NCBI GenBank assembly: GCA_964421495.1
Contig: CAYQXO010000116.1
Coordinates: 1-8,267, forward strand
Direction of reading: 5' to 3'
From: CAJXOW01 sp964421495
GTDB lineage: Bacteria > Bacteroidota > Rhodothermia > Balneolales > Balneolaceae
DNA: 8,267 bases
Shown here piece after piece: positions 1 through 6,498 of the stretch. A program made the translations under genes and the position numbers. The stretch's first letter is position 1; every line of letters starts with the position of its first letter. Under the pieces are notes generated by a model, which was not told the origin of the DNA, did not search any database, and worked only from the letters and a program-made list of their open reading frames with translations.

Positions 1-501
1 CAGGTGTTCGAAGTCGTGGCCGACGCAGTTGCCCTGACCCGCCATATTTTCGATAACGATGGTCACGAACCCGGTCTGCTCCACCACCCAGTCGATCGAT
101 TCGGCTATACGCGTCAGGCATTCGTCGGCCGAAATTTTATCCAGGTCCGTGCCCGGGTGCACATTCAGCATCCTGATGCCAAGCTGTTCGCAGCGCTGCG
201 CCTCGTCGAGCAGGGCATTCCGGGACTTTTCTATACCCTCCTTTTCCGGATGACCCAGGTTAATAAGATAGCTGGCGTGGGGCATGATATAATCATAGTC
301 GAACCCGATATCCGAAATATTTTGCTTAAATTCCTCGATATTTTCATCCGTCAAAGGCTTGGCGCTCCAGCGGCGTTGATTCTTCGTAAACAGTCCAAAA
401 GCGCGCGCACTAATCTCTTCCGCGTTAAGGGGAGCATTCTGTACGCCACCGCTGGCACTGACGTGGGCGCCGATCCATTTGTTGTCAATCGAACTGGCCA
501 T
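1..501 (-). CDS. nfo: Endonuclease IV (AP endonuclease), N-terminal part, cut by window edge
   Basis: Zn-dependent apurinic/apyrimidinic endonuclease of the TIM-barrel AP-endonuclease family 2. It nicks DNA 5' of abasic sites in base-excision repair in the cytoplasm. Reading the minus strand from the ATG at 501 gives 167 uninterrupted codons up to the window edge. The N-terminus has the family signature IGAHVSASGG (residues 10-19) followed by AFGLFTKNQRRW (34-45). Metal-ligand positions visible here are H75 (in MPHASYL), H115 (in NVHPGTD) and E151 (in VIENMAGQG), each offset by 6 from E. coli Nfo H69, H109 and E145. The other ligands lie beyond the edge; E. coli Nfo is about 285 residues, so roughly 40% is missing. 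The start is supported by the family N-terminus. No Shine-Dalgarno site is seen; the upstream sequence is AT-rich. It is divergent from trmB. A plus-strand open frame over the same bases is only its shadow. Identification is firm by remembered alignment with E. coli Nfo. Confidence 0.95.
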   Translation of the reverse strand, partial: MASSIDNKWIGAHVSASGGVQNAPLNAEEISARAFGLFTKNQRRWSAKPLTDENIEEFKQNISDIGFDYDYIMPHASYLINLGHPEKEGIEKSRNALLDEAQRCEQLGIRMLNVHPGTDLDKISADECLTRIAESIDWVVEQTGFVTIVIENMAGQGNCVGHDFEHL

Positions 502-506
502 AGTAA

Positions 507-521
507 TTTTGTAAAAGTTTA
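507..521 (-). promoter_or_regulatory. 15-nt AT-rich motif upstream of nfo, matching one upstream of trmB
   Basis: On the minus strand this reads TAAACTTTTACAAAA and ends 5 nt before the nfo ATG. The same motif, with one base changed (C to T), lies at 850-864 on the plus strand ahead of trmB. It could be a shared -10 region/initiator element, a regulator site, or chance in AT-rich DNA. No good -35 box lies at the right distance upstream of this copy. Confidence 0.35.
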
Positions 522-825
522 GTATTTTTTTGAAAATTCCCGCCGACACTGAAGTATTTGAATTATGCAGCTAAAAGCATAACGCCTGGTAAAGTTCAAT
601 ATGAATGCATAAGGCACAAACTTGGGATATGAAGGAAACAGCTGGATATTTTTGGCTTCCAGACAAACTGGCATTTCCAAACATCTTTAGATAATGTGTG
701 AAACGGTCATAAGTAACATTGAAAATCGAATAATATCAATGGCAGGAAAAAGTTTGGCCGATTAAGTTTCAGGACGGTCAAATATTCTTGTTTTTGATTC
801 TGAATACCGGGAAATTGAAGGGTCT

Positions 826-855
826 TTGAGATCAAAATTGTAGTCGATTTAAACT
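826..855 (+). promoter_or_regulatory. Candidate sigma70-type promoter of trmB
   Basis: TTGAGA at 826-831 (5 of 6 to TTGACA) is separated by 18 nt from TAAACT at 850-855 (4 of 6 to TATAAT). Transcription would begin near 862, giving a leader of about 16 nt before the trmB ATG at 878. The 18-nt spacing is the same as in the stronger tRNA promoter at the right edge of the window. The -10 part overlaps the TAAACTTTTAyAAAA motif. This is inferred from base pattern only. Confidence 0.4.
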
Positions 856-865
856 TTTATAAAAG
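850..865 (+). promoter_or_regulatory. Second copy of the 15-nt motif, overlapping a 12-nt perfect palindrome
   Basis: TAAACTTTTATAAAA occupies 850-864 and contains most of CTTTTATAAAAG (854-865), a perfect palindrome 12 nt ahead of the trmB start. The copy ahead of nfo (507-521) is identical except for one base, which breaks the palindrome's symmetry there. This may be an operator, or simply the -10 region of the promoter. Confidence 0.35.
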
Positions 866-877
866 ATTCGAATAGGC

Positions 878-1570
878 ATGTCCCGCAACAAGCTGGAGAA
901 ATTTGCAGAAGTCGAGCGTTTTCCCAACGTCTATCAGATCCAGGATTTTCGGGAAGATCCCGAGGCGATTCCACGCGGTGACTGGAGTAGAGACGTATTT
1001 GAAAACGATCATCCCGTATACCTGGAATTGGCCTGTGGAAAAGGAGAGTATGCACTGGAGCTGGCCCGCCGGTACCCGGATCATAATTTCATCGGGATCG
1101 ACATCAAGGGGGATCGGCTCTGGAAAGGGGCAAAAATAGCGTTGCAGGAGGAGATTGAAAATGTGCACTTCCTGCGGATCTATATCGATCACATCGAAGA
1201 ATTTTTTGCGGAGAATGAGGTCGAGGGAATCTGGATCACGTTTCCGGATCCCTATCCCAAATACAGCGACCGTAACAAAAGGCTTACCGCTCCCAAGTTT
1301 CTGGAGAAATACCATCATATCATGCGGCCCGGGGGATGTATTCAACTGAAGACGGATAACTGGCGCCTTTTTAAGTTTACGCGTCGCGTGGCCAAATGGC
1401 TGGACTGTCCCATTGAGGATATGACCGAGGATGTGTACGGCGAGCGGTCTGACGACCTGCTCCTCACGATCCAGACTTTCTATGAGAGACGTCACCGGAA
1501 GGACGGGAAGCAGATTCGCTATATTAAATATCGGCTGCCGGAGCAATGGGAAGAGGCAAAGGAAGAGTAG
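878..1570 (+). CDS. trmB: tRNA (guanine-46-N7)-methyltransferase TrmB
   Basis: SAM-dependent enzyme that makes m7G46 in the variable loop of many tRNAs, in the cytoplasm. It is 230 residues with a single Rossmann-fold methyltransferase domain. The SAM-binding motif I is LELACGKGEY (49-58), followed by the acidic end of strand 2 in GIDIKGDR (73-80), where TrmB proteins of the Bacteroidota type continue with xWKGAK. The family signature is ITFPDPYPK (120-128) and KRLT (134-137), and the C-terminal TFYERR (200-205) corresponds to the TxxE motif that contacts tRNA and SAM. The length matches the family (about 210-240). The ATG at 878 is the first in frame, and the short N-terminus suits the family. 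No usable Shine-Dalgarno site is seen; AGG lies too close to the ATG. It is preceded by a candidate promoter at 826-855. No terminator was recognised downstream. Confidence 0.95.
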   Translation: MSRNKLEKFAEVERFPNVYQIQDFREDPEAIPRGDWSRDVFENDHPVYLELACGKGEYALELARRYPDHNFIGIDIKGDRLWKGAKIALQEEIENVHFLRIYIDHIEEFFAENEVEGIWITFPDPYPKYSDRNKRLTAPKFLEKYHHIMRPGGCIQLKTDNWRLFKFTRRVAKWLDCPIEDMTEDVYGERSDDLLLTIQTFYERRHRKDGKQIRYIKYRLPEQWEEAKEE

Positions 1571-1877
1571 GTCAGACAGGTATTTCTGCGATCCGGCAAC
1601 AGACAATAATGAATTTTAAAAAAAACTCGTTCGATTCGAGAAGTTTCGATTTTAGTAGTATTCCCTATTGAAGTGGTTCTATCGGTGCCGTATCTTGGGT
1701 GGCTTGCCCTCGTAAGGGTCTACATACGCTGAAATAATTTTTCGGTTACGGATCCCACTGGTCATAATAGGACAGTATGGTATCTCGACAGATTTCAGCA
1801 GGTTGCCGGAAGTTTCGGAGAACGCCGGTGAACCATTTCCATACTTTAATATATATAATCGCTTACTTATTACATAT
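1571..1877 (+). other. Intergenic region and probable purL leader
   Basis: This 307-bp stretch lies between trmB and the chosen purL start. A candidate promoter sits at 1668-1696, so the last 175 nt or so would be an untranslated leader. A small hairpin CCCT-CGTA-AGGG is visible at 1707-1718. A 20-codon open frame at 1609-1671 starts with ATG but is AT-rich and overlaps the candidate promoter, so I do not call it. I see no recognised riboswitch and no terminator after trmB. Confidence 0.55.
1668..1696 (+). promoter_or_regulatory. Candidate promoter of the purL-SDR unit
   Basis: TTGAAG at 1668-1673 and TATCTT at 1691-1696 are separated by 17 nt; each matches the sigma70 consensus at 4 of 6 positions. 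Transcription would start near 1703, leaving a leader of about 175 nt before the purL ATG at 1878. A second CATAAT box lies near 1763-1768 but lacks a good -35 box. This is pattern-based only. Confidence 0.3.
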
Positions 1878-4130
1878 ATGTCGCAATCAAATCAGCAGGA
1901 ACCAGAAGTTACGTTGGAGTTGGCCCGCGAGCATGGGCTGACGGAGCAGGAATACGAATGGATCAAACAATACCTGGGGCGTACGCCCAATTTTACCGAA
2001 CTGGGAGTCTACTCGGTTATGTGGAGTGAACACTGCTCGTACAAGAATTCCTTTCTGGAGATCAGGAAACTTCCGAACGAAGGCCCCCAGCTTCTGGTCG
2101 GAGCGGGGGAGGAAAATGCCGGGCTCGTGGATCTTGGAGATGGACTGGCTTGCGCCTTCAAGGTGGAAAGTCACAATCATCCCTCCGCGATTGAACCCTA
2201 TGAAGGAGCGGCGACCGGTGTTGGAGGCATTCACCGCGATATATTTACCATGGGAGCCCGACCGCTGGCTTGTTTGAATTCGCTCCGTTTTGGAGATCTT
2301 GAAAACGATCGCGTTCGGTTTCTGCTGGATGGAGTGGTACGCGGGATATCCGATTACGGCAATTCCTTCGGCGTTCCCACGGTCGGTGGAGAGATCTATT
2401 TTGACGACAGCTACGAGGGAAATCCGCTGGTCAACGCGATGAGTGTCGGCGTGGTCAAAACCGACTATATCGCGAAGGCCATTGCCAGGGGACCCGGTAA
2501 TCCCGTATTGGTCGTGGGATCGAGTACCGGTCGAGACGGGATCCACGGGGCGACCTTTGCCTCCGAGGAGATCAGCGAGGAGAGTGAGGAGAAACGACCC
2601 AGCGTGCAGGTCGGTGATCCCTTTACGGAGAAATTGCTGCTGGAAGCAACCCTGGAAACCATTAAGTCGGGAGCGGCTGTCGGCGTCCAGGATATGGGCG
2701 CCGCCGGGTTGAGCAGTTCCAGTTCGGAGATGAGTTCCAAGGGGGGATGCGGCATGGAGATCGACCTGGACAAGGTTCCGATGCGGGAAGAGGGGATGAG
2801 TGCCTACGAGCTGCTGCTGTCGGAAAGCCAGGAGCGTATGCTGATTGTAGCCGAGAAGGGACGCGAGCAGGAAATTATCGATATTTATGAGAAATGGGAC
2901 GTCAATGCCACGGTCGTTGGACAGGTTGTGGAAGGGAATGAGTTGACATTTTATAAAGACGGCGAAATCAAGGCCCAAATTCCCGCCGCTACATTGGCGG
3001 ACGAGGCGCCCCGGTATGAACGGGAAGCGGAGCGGCCGGCATACCTCGACGAGGTTCAGTCGTTTGACCTGGATGCTGTTGAGCATCCGGACAACGCCGG
3101 AGAGGTCTTGGAAACGTTGTTGCAGTCGCCGGACATCGCCTCCAAGCGATGGGTGTATGAACAATACGATACGATGGTCCGCACGAATACGGTGGAGGGA
3201 CCCGGCAAAGCCGATGCGGGGGTAATACGTATTAAAGGCACCCAAAAAGGCTTGTCGGTCAAAACCGACTGTAACGGGCGGTATGTGTATTTAAATCCCC
3301 GTGAAGGGGGAAAGAGGGCGGTGGCGGAAGCGGCTCGAAATGTGGTTTGCACGGGAGCCAGGCCCGTGGCGATCACCAACTGCCTTAACTTCGGGAATCC
3401 GTACAAGCCGGAGGTATACTGGGTGTTTAAAGAGGCCCTGCAGGGCATGGGAGCTTCCTGCGAAGCCCTGGATACGCCGGTAACCGGCGGAAATGTCAGT
3501 TTTTACAACGAGAATCCGGAAGATGCGGTATACCCGACGCCGGTCATCGGGATGCTGGGCATTCTCGACGATGTGAGCGAGCATCATACCAACGCCCGAT
3601 TCGAGTCGGCCGACGAGCTTGTCTATTACGCAGGTGCCGAGCGGTCGGGCTTGGGCGGTTCCGAGTATTTGAAAACTTTTCACGATCTCGTGACGGGAAC
3701 GTTGCCGCCCATCGATCTGGATTTGGAGGCAAAATTGCAGCAGACCGTGCTTGAAGCCATCCGTGCGGGGTTAATAACGGCGGCGCACGATCTTTCGGAT
3801 GGCGGGCTGGCCGTGGCTATCGCCGAGATGTGCATTTTCAGTGAGATGGGAGCGGAGGTTGACGTGGACGAGTTGGGTCCCTCGACGTTTGATACTCTTT
3901 TCAGTGAAGCTCCATCTGGCATAGTGCTGACGTTAAAACCGGAGAATGAAGAGAAAATAGAAGCGTTGTTTGATAAGGCGGGCATACCAGCACACCGCAT
4001 TGGACAGACCGGTGGAGAGCAACTGATCCTCGGGTCCCACGTTCAATCGAATGTAGAGCAGCTGAACGATTTATATGAAAATGCGCTGCCGAAAGCTATG
4101 GAGCAGCCTGAAAAAGGACATCTGGTTTAA
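1878..4130 (+). CDS. purL: Phosphoribosylformylglycinamidine synthase subunit II (small PurL)
   Basis: Catalyses the ATP-dependent conversion of FGAR to FGAM in de novo purine synthesis, in a cytoplasmic complex with PurQ (glutaminase) and PurS; neither partner is in the window. The 750 residues match small PurL (B. subtilis about 742), not the fused enzyme of about 1300. Two AIRS-type halves are present. Signatures are YSVMWSEHCSYKNS (45-58, with H52), FKVESHNHPSAIEP (94-107), the nucleotide-binding loop GRDGIHGATFASEE (218-231), VQDMGAAGL (270-278), and, in the second half, the repeat AHDLSDGGLAVAIAE (636-650). I chose ATG 1878 because homology to the family begins a few residues later. An in-frame TTG at 1803 would add 25 residues that look like translated leader. 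No Shine-Dalgarno site is seen. The next gene starts 20 bp downstream on the same strand, suggesting co-transcription. Confidence 0.96.
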   Translation: MSQSNQQEPEVTLELAREHGLTEQEYEWIKQYLGRTPNFTELGVYSVMWSEHCSYKNSFLEIRKLPNEGPQLLVGAGEENAGLVDLGDGLACAFKVESHNHPSAIEPYEGAATGVGGIHRDIFTMGARPLACLNSLRFGDLENDRVRFLLDGVVRGISDYGNSFGVPTVGGEIYFDDSYEGNPLVNAMSVGVVKTDYIAKAIARGPGNPVLVVGSSTGRDGIHGATFASEEISEESEEKRPSVQVGDPFTEKLLLEATLETIKSGAAVGVQDMGAAGLSSSSSEMSSKGGCGMEIDLDKVPMREEGMSAYELLLSESQERMLIVAEKGREQEIIDIYEKWDVNATVVGQVVEGNELTFYKDGEIKAQIPAATLADEAPRYEREAERPAYLDEVQSFDLDAVEHPDNAGEVLETLLQSPDIASKRWVYEQYDTMVRTNTVEGPGKADAGVIRIKGTQKGLSVKTDCNGRYVYLNPREGGKRAVAEAARNVVCTGARPVAITNCLNFGNPYKPEVYWVFKEALQGMGASCEALDTPVTGGNVSFYNENPEDAVYPTPVIGMLGILDDVSEHHTNARFESADELVYYAGAERSGLGGSEYLKTFHDLVTGTLPPIDLDLEAKLQQTVLEAIRAGLITAAHDLSDGGLAVAIAEMCIFSEMGAEVDVDELGPSTFDTLFSEAPSGIVLTLKPENEEKIEALFDKAGIPAHRIGQTGGEQLILGSHVQSNVEQLNDLYENALPKAMEQPEKGHLV

Positions 4131-4150
4131 ACTGATTGAAATAGATATTT

Positions 4151-4870
4151 ATGGAAGGTCAAATTGTATTAATTGTTGGAGGAACCGGCGGTATTGGCAC
4201 GGCATGTGCCCGGCGCCTGGGAAGCGAAGGAGCTACGATAATCGTTGCGGGCCGGAACGTACAGAAAATTGACGAGCTGGTCGAAGAACTGGGAGAAGAG
4301 GATATCGAGGCGTACGGGCTGGAGGTCGAGGTTACTGATCTGCCTTCGGTATCCAAGATGGCGCGCGACGTTATTGAAGAACATGATCGCATCGACGTGC
4401 TGATCAATGCATTCGGTCGCGCCGCCATAAAACCGACGCTGGATACGAGGCCCGAAACTGCCAAAGAGTTGATAGATACGAACGTGTATGGCACGTTTCT
4501 GGTGACGCAGACGGTCTTGCGGTATATGGAAACCGAGCGGAAGGGACGTATTATCATGTTCCCGGGTATCGTGGGCAAACGTCCCATGAAGAATGCCGCT
4601 GTTTATACGGCCACCAAGCACGCCATCGCCGGCTTTACCAGGTCGCTGGTCAAGGAGCAAAAGCGGGGATATGTAAAGTACACCCTGTTGTATTTTGGTG
4701 GGGTTGCAACCGGGATGTGGGATGACGAGAACGTTGATGTGAAAGTCCGCAAGGATAAAATGCTGTCGCCCGGGGATGCAGCGCAAGCCGTTTATTACGC
4801 ACTGGATCAGCCGCAGCAGTCAGCCGTAAATGAAATCGTGGTTCAGCCGGAATCGCACCAGTTGGTGTAA
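4151..4870 (+). CDS. Short-chain dehydrogenase/reductase with Gly at the catalytic Ser position
   Basis: A 239-residue classical-size SDR: one Rossmann domain, NAD(P)-dependent, probably cytoplasmic, substrate unknown. The cofactor loop is VGGTGGIG (9-16), a variant of TGxxxGxG. VAGRN (32-36) ends strand 2 with a basic residue, R35, which usually indicates NADP(H) preference. The structural NAG motif is NAF (86-88). The catalytic Asn is N111, and the YxxxK pair is Y152 and K156. In classical SDRs the catalytic Ser lies 13 residues before Tyr; here that residue is G139, inside MFPGIVGKRP (136-145). No Ser is nearby in that strand, so activity may be altered or the protein may act on an unusual substrate. 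It starts 20 bp after purL and probably shares its transcript. No Shine-Dalgarno site is evident. I cannot assign a pathway; the link to purine synthesis is positional only. Confidence 0.85.
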   Translation: MEGQIVLIVGGTGGIGTACARRLGSEGATIIVAGRNVQKIDELVEELGEEDIEAYGLEVEVTDLPSVSKMARDVIEEHDRIDVLINAFGRAAIKPTLDTRPETAKELIDTNVYGTFLVTQTVLRYMETERKGRIIMFPGIVGKRPMKNAAVYTATKHAIAGFTRSLVKEQKRGYVKYTLLYFGGVATGMWDDENVDVKVRKDKMLSPGDAAQAVYYALDQPQQSAVNEIVVQPESHQLV

Positions 4871-4884
4871 AGAGGCGGGATTGT

Positions 4885-4905
4885 CTGCTTGTGTCAGGCA
4901 AGCAG
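4885..4905. terminator. Hairpin between the convergent SDR and lat genes
   Basis: CTGCTTG (4885-4891) and CAAGCAG (4899-4905) form a 7-bp stem with a 7-nt loop, in the 42-bp gap between the SDR stop and the lat stop. The position suits a bidirectional terminator. Neither side has a run of T residues, so intrinsic termination is doubtful; it may instead protect 3' ends or mark factor-dependent stops. Confidence 0.4.
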
Positions 4906-4912
4906 GACGCGA

Positions 4913-6247
4913 TTATTTCATGGATTGCAGGGCCGTGCGGAGGATTTCGATCCCCTCGTCGATTTCCTCGCGACGGACGGTCAACGGGGGACGAAAACGC
5001 AGGGTGCGGAATCCGCAGGGTAATATCAACAGTTGGTTTTGCAGGCAATGTTCGATCAGTGCATCCCGGTATTCGGTGGTCGGCAGGTCAAACGCGCAGA
5101 ACAATCCCCTTCCCCTGGGATTGGTTACCGCCTCAAAATGCTCATACAGCTCTTTTATTCGCTCCAGTAAATACTGGCCTTTTTGTCCGGCGTCTCGGAC
5201 AAGCTGATCCTCCTCGATCACTTCAAGGATTCTTGTAAAGCGAACCATGTCCGTCAGATTTCCGCCCCAGGTGGAATTGATGCGCGAGGGCAGTTTGAAT
5301 ACATTATCCGGGACTTCATCGACTCGTTTGCCGGCTAGGATGCCGCACACCTGTGTTTTTTTCCCGAATGCCAGGATATCGGGTTTAACGAAATGCTCAT
5401 GGGCCCAGAACCGGCCGGTCATGCCCATGCCCGTCTGGACTTCATCGTGGATAAGCAGTGCTTCATTTTCGTCAGTCATCTGTCGCAGGGCCCGGTGAAA
5501 TTCAGGTCGGAAATGGCGATCGCCGCCTTCTCCCTGGATCGGTTCGAGAATAATGCAGGCGATCTGGTCGGGATACTGTTCGAAATAACGTTCGGCCTGG
5601 GCTAGCGCTCTTTGTTCGCTGCGTTTGACTTCTTCAATGTTATCTTCGGTTACGGGAAACGAGAGAGCAGGACTCTCGATTCGGGGCCAGTCGAACCGGG
5701 CAAAATACTTGGTTTTATTGGGCAGCGTATTGGTGAGGGAAAGCGTATAGCCGCTCCGCCCGTGAAAAGCCCGGTCCAGGTGGAGAACCTTGAAGCCGCG
5801 GGGTTGCCGGTATCCCTTTTCAAAGTTTTTCCTCACTTTCCAGTCAAACGAAACCTTGAGGGCATTTTCGACCGCCAGGGCACCGCCCGAAATGAAGAAT
5901 GCATGGGGAAGATACTCCGGAATACCCACCCGGTCGAAAGTATCGACCATCTCCGCCATTTCACGGGTGTAAATATCCGAGTTGGAAGGCTTGTTGATAG
6001 CGGCGCGTTGAAGCTTTTCAAGAAATTCTTCGTCCCTGGCCAGTTTGGGATGATTCATCCCCAGCGGATTGGAGGCAAAGAAGGTGAAAAAGTCTAAAAA
6101 TTCTTTTCCGCTCCGGGCATCGTGCAGATAGCTGCCACGGCTCTTTTCAAGATCGAGGACCATTTCATAGCCGTCGGCCAGGATATGCTTTTGCAGGACT
6201 TCATGGACCCTTGAGGCGTCAATGCTCGAATGAGATTGTCTTTTCAT
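4913..6247 (-). CDS. lat: L-lysine 6-aminotransferase (lysine epsilon-aminotransferase)
   Basis: PLP-dependent class-III omega-aminotransferase. It moves the epsilon-amino group of L-lysine to 2-oxoglutarate, giving glutamate and 2-aminoadipate 6-semialdehyde, which cyclises to piperideine-6-carboxylate. At 444 residues it is the size of M. tuberculosis Lat (449), and long blocks match it by memory: HILADGYEMVLDLEKSRGSY (21-40), NKPSNSD (85-91), AFHGRSGYTLSLTNT (160-174), EPIQGEGGDRHFRPEF (235-250) and STWGGNLTDMV (325-335). The Schiff-base lysine is K296 in AFGKKTQVCG. E240 matches Mtb E243, the residue that masks the arginine clamp, and R417 matches R422. The ATG at 6247 is preceded on the minus strand by AGGGAG at 6260-6255, 7 nt from the start, the only clear Shine-Dalgarno in the window. 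It lies 251 bp downstream of rocD on the same strand. No strong promoter is visible between them, so it may be co-transcribed or have its own. Confidence 0.93.
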   Translation of the reverse strand: MKRQSHSSIDASRVHEVLQKHILADGYEMVLDLEKSRGSYLHDARSGKEFLDFFTFFASNPLGMNHPKLARDEEFLEKLQRAAINKPSNSDIYTREMAEMVDTFDRVGIPEYLPHAFFISGGALAVENALKVSFDWKVRKNFEKGYRQPRGFKVLHLDRAFHGRSGYTLSLTNTLPNKTKYFARFDWPRIESPALSFPVTEDNIEEVKRSEQRALAQAERYFEQYPDQIACIILEPIQGEGGDRHFRPEFHRALRQMTDENEALLIHDEVQTGMGMTGRFWAHEHFVKPDILAFGKKTQVCGILAGKRVDEVPDNVFKLPSRINSTWGGNLTDMVRFTRILEVIEEDQLVRDAGQKGQYLLERIKELYEHFEAVTNPRGRGLFCAFDLPTTEYRDALIEHCLQNQLLILPCGFRTLRFRPPLTVRREEIDEGIEILRTALQSMK

Positions 6248-6254
6248 GATCCAT

Positions 6255-6260
6255 CTCCCT
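6255..6260 (-). promoter_or_regulatory. Shine-Dalgarno site of lat
   Basis: The minus strand reads AGGGAG, ending 7 nt before the ATG of lat. It supports that start codon and contrasts with the AT-rich, Shine-Dalgarno-free upstream regions of nfo, purL, the SDR and rocD. Confidence 0.65.
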
Positions 6261-6442
6261 TTTACATGAGATTATGAAATATCTGAACATCAGTGCGGAC
6301 AGCCGTTTCTTTAGTGTAAGATTATTCCCGCGGGTGTACTTTCTCTGTTTTGGGTGACGGAATCAGGGTTTTGGTTAGCGGGTCAAACATGCAGAACGTA
6401 AAGATGTTAGATCCCGAAACGTCCGCCCCCGTGCTCAATGCA

Positions 6443-6472
6443 CATTTTGTAAGCAACCCTCATTGCAAAATG
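6443..6472. repeat. 30-nt imperfect inverted repeat between rocD and lat
   Basis: CATTTTG (6443-6449) and CAAAATG (6466-6472) are perfect 7-nt inverted arms. An inner CAA/TTG pair lies inside, with TAAG unpaired on one side and a CCCTCA loop. It begins 26 bp past the rocD stop. As RNA it would fold on either strand, but no T-run follows, so it is a weak terminator candidate. It could equally be an operator for lat or an RNA-processing site. Confidence 0.45.
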
Positions 6473-6498
6473 GATATTAGCAGGAAACGTTTGTCCGT

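Larger units (their letters stand above)
502..877. other. AT-rich divergent intergenic region between nfo and trmB
   Basis: This 376-bp gap separates two divergently transcribed genes and should hold both promoters. No convincing gene is seen on either strand; a 47-codon stop-free stretch on the minus strand lacks a proper start and has unremarkable composition. Structure that is visible: a 15-nt motif TAAACTTTTAyAAAA facing each gene, a perfect 12-nt palindrome CTTTTATAAAAG at 854-865, and a candidate trmB promoter. Nothing else is recognisable. Confidence 0.7.

Noticed and set aside
857..1606. Open frame of 249 codons on the minus strand over trmB
   Set aside because: It is the complement of trmB with no family signature; trmB has clear methyltransferase motifs.
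1609..1671. 20-codon open frame between trmB and purL
   Set aside because: It is short and AT-rich, has no ribosome-binding site, and runs into the candidate purL promoter; expected by chance.
1700..1760. Possible purine riboswitch core (GGGTCTAC after a small hairpin)
   Set aside because: The loop-loop sequences and three-way junction of the purine aptamer are missing; the hairpin has only 4 bp and a 4-nt loop.
1803..1877. Upstream extension of purL from an in-frame TTG
   Set aside because: The extra 25 residues do not resemble any PurL N-terminus, and the ATG at 1878 leaves a family-like start.
1887..3245. Long open frame of 452 codons on the minus strand inside purL
   Set aside because: It is fully antisense to an unmistakable purL, has no recognisable motif, and is the usual shadow of a GC-balanced coding gene.
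6327..6334. CCCGCGGG palindrome in the rocD-lat gap
   Set aside because: An isolated 8-nt GC palindrome with no flanking symmetry is not enough to call a site.
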